Under the pieces are notes generated by a model. That model made no database searches and was not told the origin of the DNA. It saw only the letters and a list, made by a program, of their open reading frames with translations. The position numbers and the translations under genes were made by a program. This document shows, in pieces, positions 1 to 14,594 of a stretch of DNA of 64,000 nt (its first letter is position 1; each line of letters starts with the position of its first letter). The stretch comes from Maricaulis sp965242785. Its GTDB lineage: Bacteria; Pseudomonadota; Alphaproteobacteria; Caulobacterales; Maricaulaceae. The stretch covers positions 1,720,266 to 1,784,265 of the forward strand of contig CBDETA010000004.1 of the NCBI GenBank assembly GCA_965242785.1, read 5' to 3'.

Positions 1-2135
<2,135 letters not shown>

Positions 2136-2285
2136 GCGGTGATCGTGTCCCGGATTGGTGGGTTGGCAAGAAGCCAACGAGCTTTAGAGAGCCGGTGCGA
2201 ACCCGTCCAGCAGCCCGGCGCGCACTCCTGACATAACGTAGGCAGGAGGGTGGCTTCAGCAAGAGCGGCGGATCGCGTTGCGGCG

Positions 2286-2313
2286 TTGTGATCAGTAGAA
2301 ACTGTGCTATGTT
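2286..2313 (+). promoter_or_regulatory. Possible sigma-70-like promoter for a small RNA
   Basis: TTGTGA (2286-2291) and TATGTT (2308-2313) are separated by 16 bp in a gene-free stretch, and an intrinsic terminator lies about 60 bp downstream. The match to consensus is partial; it is listed because promoter and terminator together frame a short transcript. Confidence 0.3.
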
Positions 2314-2319
2314 TCTGGA

Positions 2320-2406
2320 GTGGGGATGCGCCTTCCGGCCCACCCCCTTTTCCTAGATCACGAATAGGACCCGGATCCGCATTAGCCAGGTGGTCCGGGT
2401 CTTTTT
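2320..2406 (+). ncRNA. Candidate small RNA ending in an intrinsic terminator
   Basis: No start codon or reading frame explains this segment, yet it ends in a textbook terminator. An 8-bp stem GACCCGGA (2368-2375) pairs with TCCGGGTC (2394-2401) and is followed by TTTTT. Upstream is a G-rich stretch (TGGGGATGCG) opposite a C/T-rich stretch (CCCACCCCCTTTTCC) that could be the unpaired targeting region seen in many alphaproteobacterial trans-acting sRNAs. The family was not recognised. The alternative is a terminator of an unseen transcript. Confidence 0.35.
2368..2406 (+). terminator. Rho-independent terminator
   Basis: Perfect 8-bp stem GACCCGGA/TCCGGGTC with an 18-nt loop and a T5 tract at 2402-2406. 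It faces rightward in the uvrA-ssb intergenic region. Confidence 0.6.
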
Positions 2407-2689
2407 CATGTCCAGTACGATGACAATCGGAAAAAATCCCATTCCATCGTCTCCAGTTTGAAGACGAGGCCCCAAGAAACTACAGGGGCGCCACGGTCGA
2501 GGAGGCCTGTCTTCCCCGAATGCGCCGCTGGCCCGGCGCTGCTGCTTTCGCCTTCAAAAGGTTTGAGATTTGGTCCGCATGGCACGCGCCAACTGAGATT
2601 GTCGCTGCGCCTGTGGGTGTGACATCTCTGGACTCTCGTCCGGGCCTCCTTTCAAATCTGCGCGACTCGCGGGGGTGAATTGACCTGCG
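2407..2689. other. Gene-free stretch upstream of ssb
   Basis: Apart from the SOS box that begins at its right edge, no convincing gene, RNA or repeat is visible here. It probably holds the 5' control region of ssb. Confidence 0.4.
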
Positions 2690-2704
2690 GAACATAATGT
2701 GAAC
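2690..2704 (+). promoter_or_regulatory. LexA (SOS) box upstream of ssb
   Basis: GAAC-ATAATGT-GAAC is an exact match to the alphaproteobacterial LexA operator, GAAC-N7-GAAC (GTTC-N7-GTTC on the other strand). It lies 60 bp before the ssb start, which fits SOS induction of ssb. uvrA is transcribed the other way and starts 555 bp away. Confidence 0.75.
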
Positions 2705-2763
2705 AAAATCCGGCCGTCCGTAAAGACCGGGCCGGAAGCAGCAAGAAAACGGAGACGTGGGCG

Positions 2764-3267
2764 ATGGCGGGAAGCATCAACAAGGTGATCCTGGTCGGCA
2801 ATCTGGGACGCGACCCGGAAGTGCGCCGGATGAATAATGGTGACCCGGTGGTCAATTTGTCCGTGGCGACCTCGGAGAGCTGGCGCGACAAGAATTCCGG
2901 TGAACGCCGGGAGAAGACCGAATGGCACCGCGTGGTGATCTTCAACGACCAGATCGCCAAGGTGGCCGAAAACTACCTGAAGAAGGGCATGAAGGTTTAC
3001 GTCGAGGGCCAGCTGCAGACCCGCAAATGGACCGACCAGAACGGGCAGGAGAAATACTCCACCGAGATCGTGCTCCAGCGCTTCCGCGGTGACCTGCAGA
3101 TGCTGGACAGCCGCGGTGAAGGCGGCGGTTCCTTCCAGGGCTCCGACAGCGGCGGCTATGACAGCTTCGGCGGCGGGTCCGGTGGCGGTGGCGGTGGCCA
3201 GCGCTCGATGGATGGTCCGAAGGAAGACTTCTCCCGCAATGATCTGGACGATGAAATCCCGTTCTAG
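2764..3267 (+). CDS. ssb: Single-stranded DNA-binding protein (host)
   Basis: Ssb coats single-stranded DNA as a tetramer during replication, recombination and repair. The 167-residue protein has an N-terminal OB fold (about residues 1-110, opening MAGSINKVILVGNLGRDPEV), a glycine/serine-rich linker (about 118-150) and the acidic partner-binding tip DDEIPF. Length and layout are normal. It stands alone behind the SOS box at 2690 and is followed by a terminator at 3295. The prophage encodes a second Ssb (23292-23741) that is nearly identical in the OB fold. Confidence 0.97.
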   Translation: MAGSINKVILVGNLGRDPEVRRMNNGDPVVNLSVATSESWRDKNSGERREKTEWHRVVIFNDQIAKVAENYLKKGMKVYVEGQLQTRKWTDQNGQEKYSTEIVLQRFRGDLQMLDSRGEGGGSFQGSDSGGYDSFGGGSGGGGGGQRSMDGPKEDFSRNDLDDEIPF

Positions 3268-3294
3268 TTCCTGCGGACATTCCGCTTGAAGGAC

Positions 3295-3324
3295 GCCCCG
3301 GCACCTAGGTCGGGGCTTTCTTTT
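3295..3324 (+). terminator. Terminator of ssb
   Basis: GCCCCG (3295-3300) and CGGGGC (3311-3316) form a stem with a 10-nt loop, followed by TTTCTTTT. Confidence 0.75.
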
Positions 3325-3388
3325 GCGCGCCCTGCTTCACAGGATGCACCGGCTGAGCGATGCTGCCGTCTTTGCCGGGGAGGGGCAG

Positions 3389-4447
3389 ATGCGGATATTG
3401 ATCCTGGGATTGCTGGTCATTGCGGCCCTGCTGGGCCTGGCGCTTTACGGGCCGGGCTCGTTGAATACGATGCGGTTCGAGCCACCGCCGGTGCAGTCCG
3501 CCTTGCTGGAACGCCTGGAAACCGAAACCTTGCCGGTGCGGAACGAGCGTGCCGACCTGTTCGGGGCCGAGGATGTCGAGCCGGGTCCGGACGGGCGGCT
3601 CTACGCCTCGCTGGCCGATGGCCGGATCATGGCGCGCGCGCCGCAGGGCGACTGGACCGAGATTGCAAACACCGGTGGCCGGCCGCTGGGGCTCAGCTTC
3701 GGTCCGGACGGGTCGCTGTTCGTGGTCGATGCCCGGCTGGGGCTTCTGCGCCTTGCCGATGGTGCGTGGGAGGTCTGGCTGGCGGATCGTTCGGTTGGCG
3801 GACCGCTGGTTTTCACCGATGATCTGACCGTGCTGGAGGATGGCCGGATCATCCTCACCGATGCCTCGTTGCGGCATGGCTATGGCCATCACATGGAGTC
3901 TTTCCTGGAAGCCGAGCAGACCGGCCGCATCCTGGTGGTCACCGCGCCGGATACCTATACCGTGCTGGCCGACGGTCTGGCTTTCATCAACGGGGTCGAT
4001 CACGATCCGTCGACGGGACAGGTCTTTATCACGGAGACATGGGCCGGGCGGGTCTGGTCGCTGGATTCGCACACAGGCGCGCTGTCGGTGCTGATCGAGG
4101 GACTGCCCGGCTATCCGGACAATGCCGATTTCGATCCGCAGACGGGCCTGGTCTGGATCGCCCTGCCATCCCTGCGCTCGGAGGAGCTGGAGCGCCTGCA
4201 TCCGCGCCCCTTGCTGAAACGCCTGGTCTGGCGGGCGCTGCAGGTGGTGGGCTTGCCGGATCTGCCGGACCGGCCGCCCCTGGTGATGGCACTGACGCCG
4301 CAGGGCGAGGTGGCGCATGTGATCCGCGGGCCGGTGGCACCTGCCGATGGCGTGACCGGTGTGACGGTCTGGAATGGTGAGGTCTGGACCAGTGGCCTGG
4401 CCCGGGACGGCTTCACGGTGTTCGACCTGCCCGGTGATGCGGGATAG
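3389..4447 (+). CDS. SMP-30/strictosidine-synthase-like beta-propeller protein
   Basis: The 352-residue protein starts with one hydrophobic segment (MRILILGLLVIAALLGLALY), a membrane anchor or uncleaved signal. It continues as repeated strands of the six-bladed propeller type (blocks such as EPGPDGRLYASLADGR and FGPDGSLFVVDA). The family includes calcium-dependent lactonases and plant-type strictosidine synthase-like proteins; the substrate cannot be read from sequence. The start at 3389 is chosen because GAGGGGCAG precedes it and an upstream in-frame TTG lies inside the ssb terminator. The protein probably faces the periplasm. Confidence 0.75.
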   Translation: MRILILGLLVIAALLGLALYGPGSLNTMRFEPPPVQSALLERLETETLPVRNERADLFGAEDVEPGPDGRLYASLADGRIMARAPQGDWTEIANTGGRPLGLSFGPDGSLFVVDARLGLLRLADGAWEVWLADRSVGGPLVFTDDLTVLEDGRIILTDASLRHGYGHHMESFLEAEQTGRILVVTAPDTYTVLADGLAFINGVDHDPSTGQVFITETWAGRVWSLDSHTGALSVLIEGLPGYPDNADFDPQTGLVWIALPSLRSEELERLHPRPLLKRLVWRALQVVGLPDLPDRPPLVMALTPQGEVAHVIRGPVAPADGVTGVTVWNGEVWTSGLARDGFTVFDLPGDAG

Positions 4448-4515
4448 GCGCGCTTTCAGGGCCCGATGAGCTGTTTCCATCGGGACAGGGCGGCCAATTT
4501 TTCCAAGGAGCGCGC

Positions 4516-5811
4516 ATGCGAATTCTGGTTGCCGGAGCGTCCGGATTCATCGGTTCACACATCGTCGCGCATCTGGTGTCCAGGGGGCATGAGGTGGTGG
4601 CCGCAGCGCGCAATCCGCAGGCGGCCGCGCAGCGTCTGGCCGGCGCGGAATGGATCGCCTGTGATTTTCGCCGCGACCGGGCCGATGACTGGGCACCGCG
4701 TCTGGCGGGCGTGCGGGCCGTGGTCAATTGCGTAGGCGTGCTGCAGGACGGTCTGGGCGATGACAGCCGGGCCGTGCATGTCGCCGGCGCCGATGCCCTG
4801 TTCGAGGCCTGTGAACGGGCGGGCGTGAAGCGGGTTCTGCACATCTCCGCCGTCGGCGTGGATGACGCGGCGGGCTCGGCCTATTCGCGCGACAAGCTGG
4901 ACGGTGAGGCGGCGCTGAAGGCGCGCGATCTGGACTGGCTGATCCTGCGGCCCTCGCTGGTGATTGCGCGCAATGTCTATGGCGGCACGGCGCTGATCCG
5001 CGCGTTGTGCGGGCTTCCCTTCATCACGCCGGTTGTCGGCGGCGAGCAGGTGTTCCGGCCGATCGGCATGGATGATCTGTGCGAGGCTGTGCGCCAGCTG
5101 GTCGAGCCGGGCGCACCGGCGCGACAGAGTTTCGACCTGGCCGGGCCGGAGCCTGTCTCCTTTGCCGATCTGGTGCGCGGCTACCGGCGCTGGCTGGGCT
5201 TCGGGGAGAGCCGGATCTGGCGCGTGCCGCGCTGGCTGGCGCGGCCGGCCTTTTGGGCCGGGGACCTCTTGGGCTGGCTGGGTGTGCGCACGTCGATGCG
5301 GACCAATTCGCTCAGACAGCTGGATTTTGATGTCGAGGGCGATCCGGGACCGTGGATGGATGCGACCGGGGCCAAGCCGCGCGGTTTTCATGCCTGGCTG
5401 GCGGCCAATCCGTTCGGCGTGCAGGACCGCTGGCAGGCGCGACTGGGATTTGCCCGGCCGTTGGCGCGCTGGGTGCTGGGGCTCTACTGGCTGATGACGG
5501 GCGTGCTGGCGCTGACGGTGGCGAAGGGTCATGCCTATCAGGTGCTGAGCGACGCCGGCTTTGATGCCGCCAGCCGGCCGCCGGTGCTGTGGTTCGGTTC
5601 GCTGTTCGACATCGTCCTGGGGCTGGCCATGCTGGCGAAATGGCGGGTGCGCAGTGTTGCAACGGTGATGATCTTGGGCACGTTCGGCTATGTCGCCACG
5701 CTCAGCGTCACCTTGCCGGGCCTGTGGGCCGATGCGCTGGGGCCGATCCTGAAAGTCTTCCCGATGATGGCGCTGGCGCTGATGATTGCCGCCACCGAGG
5801 ACGAGCGCTGA
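4516..5811 (+). CDS. NAD(P)-binding SDR protein with C-terminal DoxX-like membrane domain
   Basis: The first ~290 residues are an atypical short-chain dehydrogenase fold with the nucleotide-binding motif GASGFIG near the N-terminus, related to NDUFA9/NmrA-like sugar-nucleotide epimerase-type proteins. The last ~130 residues contain four hydrophobic segments typical of DoxX-like domains. Such fusions are common in proteobacteria and probably act at the inner membrane on a redox substrate; the reaction is unknown. AAGGAG precedes the ATG. The stop overlaps the start of the next gene (TGATG), so the two are likely co-translated. Confidence 0.8.
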   Translation: MRILVAGASGFIGSHIVAHLVSRGHEVVAAARNPQAAAQRLAGAEWIACDFRRDRADDWAPRLAGVRAVVNCVGVLQDGLGDDSRAVHVAGADALFEACERAGVKRVLHISAVGVDDAAGSAYSRDKLDGEAALKARDLDWLILRPSLVIARNVYGGTALIRALCGLPFITPVVGGEQVFRPIGMDDLCEAVRQLVEPGAPARQSFDLAGPEPVSFADLVRGYRRWLGFGESRIWRVPRWLARPAFWAGDLLGWLGVRTSMRTNSLRQLDFDVEGDPGPWMDATGAKPRGFHAWLAANPFGVQDRWQARLGFARPLARWVLGLYWLMTGVLALTVAKGHAYQVLSDAGFDAASRPPVLWFGSLFDIVLGLAMLAKWRVRSVATVMILGTFGYVATLSVTLPGLWADALGPILKVFPMMALALMIAATEDER

Positions 5812-6269
5812 TGGAGCTCTACCCCGTCCTGCGCCTCGTCCACATCCTGTCGGCCTCGGTGCTGTTCGGATCGGGCATGGCGATCGCCTTCTTCATGCTG
5901 ATGGCCTGGCGCGCCGGCAACCGGGCGGCCTTTGCGCTGACGGCGAAGCATGTGGTGCTGGCCGACTGGGTGTTCACGGCAACGGCGGTGGTGGTGCAGC
6001 CGCTGTCCGGCGTGGCCCTGGCGCATGTGGCGGGCTGGCCGCTGAGCGCGCCCTGGCTGATGTGGAGCTATGGACTCTATCTCTTCATCGGCGCGTGCTG
6101 GCTGCCGGTGGTGTGGATCCAGTACCGGGTGAAGGCGCTGCTGGCGGCGGTCGACGACGCTGTGCCGGACAGGGTGCACCGCCTGATGCGGATCTGGTTC
6201 ATCCTGGGCTGGCCGGCTTTTTCGGCATTGATCGGGATTTTCGTTCTGATGATCACGAAGCCGGGGTGA
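5811..6269 (+). CDS. DUF2269-family integral membrane protein
   Basis: A 152-residue protein with four predicted membrane helices, opening MELYPVLRLVHILSASVLFG, a pattern typical of DUF2269. Function is unknown. The start at 5811 overlaps the stop of the SDR/DoxX gene by one base, suggesting the two products work together in the membrane. Its 3' end overlaps the convergent Kelch gene by 17 bp. Confidence 0.75.
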   Translation: MELYPVLRLVHILSASVLFGSGMAIAFFMLMAWRAGNRAAFALTAKHVVLADWVFTATAVVVQPLSGVALAHVAGWPLSAPWLMWSYGLYLFIGACWLPVVWIQYRVKALLAAVDDAVPDRVHRLMRIWFILGWPAFSALIGIFVLMITKPG

Positions 6270-7299
6270 GCATTTCCACCAGGCCGGTCGTCTGACGTCC
6301 GGACGCCTGCAGTGCGCCGCCAACGGCAAAGATCGTGTCGCCAATGGCGACGCCGCCCAGGCCGTGGCGCGGGCTGAGCATGTCGGGGCCGGCGCTCCAG
6401 CTGTCGGCCTGCGGGTCATAGACCCAGCAATTCGGGTAGACGCCGCCGCCATTGTCGAACCACTCGCCTCCGAAAGCGTAGACCTTGCCGCCGGAGACCG
6501 CCGCCGCGAGGCCGCCCTGGCCCTGAGGCATGGGGGCGAGGCTCTGCCACCTGTCGGTCTGGGGATCATATGCTTCGTGATGGGCGTGGTTGCCGCCGCC
6601 GACGGTCCGGCCCGCGACGACGTGGAAGCGGCCATTGAGCACGACGCCGGCGGCGGAATTGCGCGGGTTGGGATTGGGGGCGGCGGTGTGCCAGCTGTCG
6701 CTTGCGGCGTCGTAGACGAAATGGGCGCCGCTGTCGGTGTGGTCGGTCCACTGGGCGTTGGCTTCACCGGCGGGCTGGCGGCCGGTGGCGACGTGGATCA
6801 TGCCGTTGAGGGAGACCGCGCAGGTTTCAGCGAAAGGCTGGGGCAGGGGTGTCATTTCGGTCCAGGTGCCCATGGCGGGATCATAACGCGTGTTCGTTGC
6901 GAGCATGCCCCAGATGCCACCCTCGACGGCGTGGAAGCCGCCGATGGCGTACACGGCATCGACATGGCCGACGAGATTGGGGTGGTGGCGCGGTTCGGGG
7001 AGAGCGGCGCGGGCCTCCCAGTCAAAGTCGCACCGGCTGACTTCCGACCAATCGCCGACATGCAGGACATCACTGATCCCGTCGACATTCTCACTGTGAG
7101 TGGCCGCCAGGCCGCCGGCGACATAGATCCGGCCATCCAGCACGGCCGGATAGATTTCTTGGATACGCACGGGTAGTTCGGCGGCCTGCGACCAGACGTT
7201 CACGGGAACGCGGCATCGCCCCATCGCCATCGCCGGTGACGTCCCGACAAGGGCGGCGCCAGCCCCCAGAAGCGCGCTGCGGCGTGACATGAACGGCAT
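6253..7299 (-). CDS. Exported Kelch-repeat protein (Tat-type signal)
   Basis: The 348-residue protein begins MPFMSRRSALLGAGAALVG, a twin-arginine-like signal ending near AMA. Repeated Kelch blocks follow (for example DGRIYVAGG and GKVYAFGG), giving a beta-propeller. Related periplasmic proteins include N-acetylneuraminate epimerase-like and galactose-oxidase-like folds, but no catalytic residues could be assigned. The start at 7299 is chosen for the GGGGAGAG ribosome site 5 bases upstream. It is transcribed divergently from the RHH/EF-hand gene, with a perfect palindrome between them. Confidence 0.8.
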   Translation of the reverse strand: MPFMSRRSALLGAGAALVGTSPAMAMGRCRVPVNVWSQAAELPVRIQEIYPAVLDGRIYVAGGLAATHSENVDGISDVLHVGDWSEVSRCDFDWEARAALPEPRHHPNLVGHVDAVYAIGGFHAVEGGIWGMLATNTRYDPAMGTWTEMTPLPQPFAETCAVSLNGMIHVATGRQPAGEANAQWTDHTDSGAHFVYDAASDSWHTAAPNPNPRNSAAGVVLNGRFHVVAGRTVGGGNHAHHEAYDPQTDRWQSLAPMPQGQGGLAAAVSGGKVYAFGGEWFDNGGGVYPNCWVYDPQADSWSAGPDMLSPRHGLGGVAIGDTIFAVGGALQASGRQTTGLVEMLTPAS

Positions 7300-7347
7300 G
7301 GAACTCTCCCCGGGACCGATAAACAGTCTCAATGATTACAACATGAT

Positions 7348-7367
7348 AATCCTGTCCGGACAGGATT
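7348..7367. promoter_or_regulatory. 20-bp perfect palindrome, candidate operator
   Basis: AATCCTGTCC and its exact reverse complement GGACAGGATT abut with no spacer, 49 bp upstream of the Kelch start and 100 bp upstream of the divergent RHH/EF-hand gene. The position suits an operator for both. The binding protein is unknown; the neighbouring ribbon-helix-helix domain is one candidate (inference). Confidence 0.5.
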
Positions 7368-7466
7368 TTGCTCGCTTCGGGACGCGGGTTTTGTTCCAAT
7401 CGACCCTGGAAACCCGCCTTGTGGATCCCGGGTCCCGATGGCCCGGCAAGGGAGTAGTATCACCGG

Positions 7467-8129
7467 ATGACACGTCGAGAGAAACAATCTGAATCGCTGG
7501 AAGTCCGGCTCGGCTTTGACGCCAAGCAGGCCTTCATGGAGGCTTGCCGCGAGAAGGGGCTGACCGCCAGCGAGGTGGTGCGTGATTTCGTGCAGGCCTA
7601 TCCGGCGACCGCTGCCACCCCGCCGCGCCCGGGGACCCGTATCCAGTCAAAGCTTACGGAGTTTCCCATGAATTTTGCCGCTTCTGCCGCCATGATGGCG
7701 ATGCTGGGGGCCAGCGCCCTCTTGCCGACCCAGGCCGCCACCGCCGACCACAATGATCCCGAGCGCAGTTTTGCCTCGCTGGATGCGGATGGGTCCGGTT
7801 CGTTCGACCTGATGGAATTGTATGCCGAGGCCGGGCTGACGCCGGATGGCCGGCTGGGTCCGGAAATCCGGGCCAATGCGATGGCATCGGTGCAGGAAGC
7901 CCTGGCCGAGTTCGGGCCGCGCTTCCAGGAGCAGTTCCTGTCACCGGACTATATCGACAGCGTTCTGTCGAATGCCGAGGACAGCGCCCGGACTTCGGTC
8001 AATGCCACCTTCGCCATGCTGGATGCTGACGGCGATGGCGAGGTGAGCCGGGCCGAGTTCATGGAACATGCCGCGACGGGCTATCACCAGCTCAATGCCG
8101 GACCGTCCGCCGGTCCCGATCGCGACTAG
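7467..8129 (+). CDS. Ribbon-helix-helix / EF-hand fusion protein, with possible internal start of a secreted EF-hand protein
   Basis: The 220-residue frame joins three parts. Residues 1-45 look like a ribbon-helix-helix DNA-binding domain (LEVRLGFDAKQAFMEAC then LTASEVVRDFV). Residues 68-92 are hydrophobic and resemble a cleavable signal ending LLPTQAA. Two calcium-binding EF-hand loops follow at 106-117 (DADGSGSFDLME) and 186-197 (DADGDGEVSRAE). An ATG at 7668 (Met68) has its own ACGGAG ribosome site, so the gene may also make a shorter secreted calcium-binding protein. Which product is real is undecided. Confidence 0.65.
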   Translation: MTRREKQSESLEVRLGFDAKQAFMEACREKGLTASEVVRDFVQAYPATAATPPRPGTRIQSKLTEFPMNFAASAAMMAMLGASALLPTQAATADHNDPERSFASLDADGSGSFDLMELYAEAGLTPDGRLGPEIRANAMASVQEALAEFGPRFQEQFLSPDYIDSVLSNAEDSARTSVNATFAMLDADGDGEVSRAEFMEHAATGYHQLNAGPSAGPDRD

Positions 8130-8135
8130 CAGACG

Positions 8136-9410
8136 CTAGTCGGCCGGACAGTTGCCGCCGGTGATCCGTTCCACTTCGGCCGGGTCACCGGCGGTCTGCG
8201 CCGGCTCGATGCCCAGGGCGCAGGCGATGATGCCGTAGACATGGATGTTCTCGAACGCTGCCGGCCGGGTGCCGCGCGGAAAGACCGGTCCGGCACCGAT
8301 GAAGGTGGCGCCCATTTCCTCGCTGCGATTGTCATAGCCGTGCTGGCCGCGCAGGGAGGAGAGGTAGGGGCTGGAGAGATTGGCGTCCGAGCGTGAGATC
8401 AGCCAGGCGGGATCAGCGAGGATGAAGAGGTCCGGCCCGCGGGTGGGGTGATTGAAGCGCCATTCAGGCGGATAGTCCTCGGGCCGATAGACTGAAAGGT
8501 GCGGATGGGCGTCGCGCAGCTCGGCCTCGGCGCGGGCAATGTCGGCCTCTTCGCCATAGGCCATCAGGAAGGGCTCGAGGCCGGCGCCATACTGGCCGGC
8601 GAACTCTTCGACGAACAGGCCGTCCAGTCCGGAATAGTCGTCGATCATGATCACGCGCTCGGTGCTGACCGGCGCCATGCCATGGTCGGAGACGATGATG
8701 ATATTGGTGCGCTCCAGCAGGCCGCGCTCGGCCAGGCCTGCCACCAGAGCGCCGACCAGGCCGTCGACATGGGCAATGGCTTCGCCTTCAGCCTCGGTGA
8801 AGGGGCCGGCGCGGTGCAGGATCGTGTCGACATGATCGAAATAGACTGCCGCAAGGCGGGGCTGTTCGGCGGCCGGGGCGTCGAACCAGGAGAGCACTTC
8901 GGCGACGCGGTCATCATAAGGCATGTCGTGCTGGTAGGGGTGCCAGACGGAGGCGTATTCGCCGTCCACCGGCGCTTCGGAACCCAGCCAGAACATGATG
9001 TGACTGCGCACACCCTGGCGTTCCGCCGTGATCCAGACCGGCTCGCCCTGCCACCAGAAAGCATCCTGCGGGCTGCCCTCGCGGGTGGAGAAGAGGCGCT
9101 CGGCCTCAGCATCCCAGGGCGAGTTGGAGACCATGCCGTGATGTTCCGGATAGAGGCCGGTGGCCAGGGAGTAGAAGTTGACGAAGGTCTTGGACGGCAT
9201 CACCGGATGCATGCGCTCGGGCCGGACGCCGCGATCGGCGAGCGCCTGCAGATTGGGCGCGTCCCAGCGGTCGATGGCATCATAGCGCAGGCCATCGAGG
9301 CCGATCATCAGGACGATCTGGTCTTCTTCGGCCTGGGAGGGCGCCAAGGGCGGCAGGTGGGAACAGGCGGCAAGGGCCAGTGTCAGGATGATCGGAACGA
9401 GACGGCGCAT
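8136..9410 (-). CDS. Lipoprotein phosphodiesterase of the NPP/alkaline phosphatase superfamily
   Basis: The 424-residue protein has a lipoprotein signal (MRRLVPIILTLALAACSH; lipid cysteine at 18). It carries the metal and nucleophile signatures of nucleotide pyrophosphatase/phosphodiesterases: MIGLDGLRYD, the nucleophile threonine in PSKTFVNFYSL, YPEHHGMVSN, DHVDTILH and IVSDHGMAPV. It should hydrolyse phosphodiester or pyrophosphate bonds in the periplasm; the substrate is unknown. The start at 9410 is chosen for the lipobox and a GGGGGA site upstream. It converges with the EF-hand gene 6 bp away. Confidence 0.88.
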   Translation of the reverse strand: MRRLVPIILTLALAACSHLPPLAPSQAEEDQIVLMIGLDGLRYDAIDRWDAPNLQALADRGVRPERMHPVMPSKTFVNFYSLATGLYPEHHGMVSNSPWDAEAERLFSTREGSPQDAFWWQGEPVWITAERQGVRSHIMFWLGSEAPVDGEYASVWHPYQHDMPYDDRVAEVLSWFDAPAAEQPRLAAVYFDHVDTILHRAGPFTEAEGEAIAHVDGLVGALVAGLAERGLLERTNIIIVSDHGMAPVSTERVIMIDDYSGLDGLFVEEFAGQYGAGLEPFLMAYGEEADIARAEAELRDAHPHLSVYRPEDYPPEWRFNHPTRGPDLFILADPAWLISRSDANLSSPYLSSLRGQHGYDNRSEEMGATFIGAGPVFPRGTRPAAFENIHVYGIIACALGIEPAQTAGDPAEVERITGGNCPAD

Positions 9411-9681
9411 GCGAGATTTCCCCCAAGCATTCAATTCACGCCCCTCTACTAAGCGCTGGTGATGACGGATGAAAGACAATTGCCGGCGTTTGGCAGCGCC
9501 GCACCTACCGCCCCTGCCGTTTGCGCGGACCCCGCCTGATTGTTAAGACTTGGCGACAGGCCTGCCGCCTGATTCACGCGCTGATTCTGCCGAATCGGAC
9601 GGGCGTGTGACGGGGCGGCGTTTTTCGTGGCGAACTCCGCATGCGGAGGGTGTGCCCGAAGACCAGAAAAAGAGGACCGCC

Positions 9682-12489
<2,808 letters not shown>

Positions 12490-12495
12490 TTGCCG

Positions 12496-12522
12496 GCGCC
12501 GGAGCAGGTTTTGCTCCGGCGC
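12496..12522 (+). terminator. Strong hairpin after gyrA
   Basis: An 11-bp perfect stem GCGCCGGAGCA/TGCTCCGGCGC with a 5-nt loop. Only a short T run (CTTT) follows, so termination may be partial and coaD may be partly co-transcribed with gyrA. Confidence 0.55.
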
Positions 12523-12569
12523 GGCTTTCCCGCTACAAGCGCTGCAGACCGGCCAGAAAGGCAGACTTC

Positions 12570-13054
12570 ATGACCCGTACCGCGCTCTATCCGGGCACGT
12601 TTGACCCGCTGACCAATGGCCATCTGGACATTATCGGCCGGGCCGTGAAACTGGTCGACAAGCTGGTCATCGGCGTCGCCATCAACGAGGCCAAGAAGCC
12701 GCTCTTCTCGCTGGACGAGCGCGTGGAGATGGTGAAGTCGGAAGTCGCCCAGTTCGAGGATGGCGCCCATATCGAGGTGATGCCCTTTGACGGCCTGCTG
12801 ATGCATTTCGCCGAGAAGATCGGGGCCCAGTCCATTGTCCGCGGCCTGCGCGCCGTGTCGGATTTCGAGTATGAATTCCAGATGGTGGCGATGAACCAGC
12901 GCCTGAATGATGATATCGAAACCCTCTTCCTGATGGCCGATCCGCGCCACCAGGCCATTGCCTCGCGGCTCGTGAAGGAGATCGCGGCGCTGGGTGGCCG
13001 GGTCGCGGATTTTGTACCGCCCGCCATTGAAGCCCGTCTCAAGGAGCGACTTGC

Positions 13055-13058
<4 letters not shown>
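12570..13058 (+). CDS. coaD: Phosphopantetheine adenylyltransferase
   Basis: CoaD transfers AMP from ATP to 4'-phosphopantetheine, the fourth step of coenzyme A synthesis. The 162-residue length is normal. The nucleotidyltransferase motif YPGTFDPLTNGH is at residues 7-18, and the ISSFV-type region is replaced by IASRLVKEIAALGG. The stop (TGA) overlaps the GTG of the next gene, so it heads an operon with two cyclophilins. Confidence 0.96.
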
Positions 13059-14014
<956 letters not shown>

Positions 14015-14017
14015 GAA

Positions 14018-14470
14018 ATGGCCGAAGAACAACTCGTATTCACGCTCGAGGGCGGCGATGTCACCATCAAGCTGCGCCCGGACCTGGCGCCGAAGCACGT
14101 CGAGCAGATCACCAAACTGGTCAAGGACGGTTTCTATGACGGGCTGACCTTCCACCGCGTGATCGACGGTTTCGTGGCCCAGGGCGGATGTCCGAACGGC
14201 ACCGGCATGGGTGGGTCCGGCACGAATATTCCGGCCGAATTCAGTCCGGAGCCGCACAAGCGTGGCACCATGTCGATGGCCAGGGCGGCTGATCCGAATT
14301 CGGCATCAAGCCAGTTCTTCATTTGCCTGGATGATGTGCCCTATCTGGACAATCAGTACACCGTCTGGGGTGAGGTGATCTCGGGCATGGAGCATGTCGA
14401 CGCCCTGCCCAAGGGCGAGCCGCCGGCCAATCCGGGCAAGATCGTCAAGGCGTCGATCGTCGAAGCCTGA
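14018..14470 (+). CDS. ppiB: Cyclophilin peptidyl-prolyl cis-trans isomerase (cytoplasmic)
   Basis: A compact 150-residue cyclophilin without a signal sequence. It shows FYDGLTFHRVIDGFVAQGG, GTMSMARAADPNSASSQFFI and YTVWGEVISGM, covering the active-site arginine, phenylalanine and glutamine of the family. It lies 3 bases after the exported paralogue with a GAGGAGTAGGAA ribosome site and is followed by a strong terminator. Confidence 0.95.
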   Translation: MAEEQLVFTLEGGDVTIKLRPDLAPKHVEQITKLVKDGFYDGLTFHRVIDGFVAQGGCPNGTGMGGSGTNIPAEFSPEPHKRGTMSMARAADPNSASSQFFICLDDVPYLDNQYTVWGEVISGMEHVDALPKGEPPANPGKIVKASIVEA

Positions 14471-14497
14471 TTCGGTCTTTCTGACGCCACATGCTTT

Positions 14498-14530
14498 AAG
14501 CCGCGGAAACCCGGGTTTCCGCGGCTTTTT
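14498..14530 (+). terminator. Terminator of the coaD-ppi operon
   Basis: Perfect stem GCCGCGGAAAC/GTTTCCGCGGC around CCGG (14500-14525), followed by TTTTT. Confidence 0.9.
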
Positions 14531-14594
14531 GCTGTCCGGATTCACCGGGGATTCAAGCCTGGCGGGCAGGATGCCGGAATTGAATGAGGTGAAC

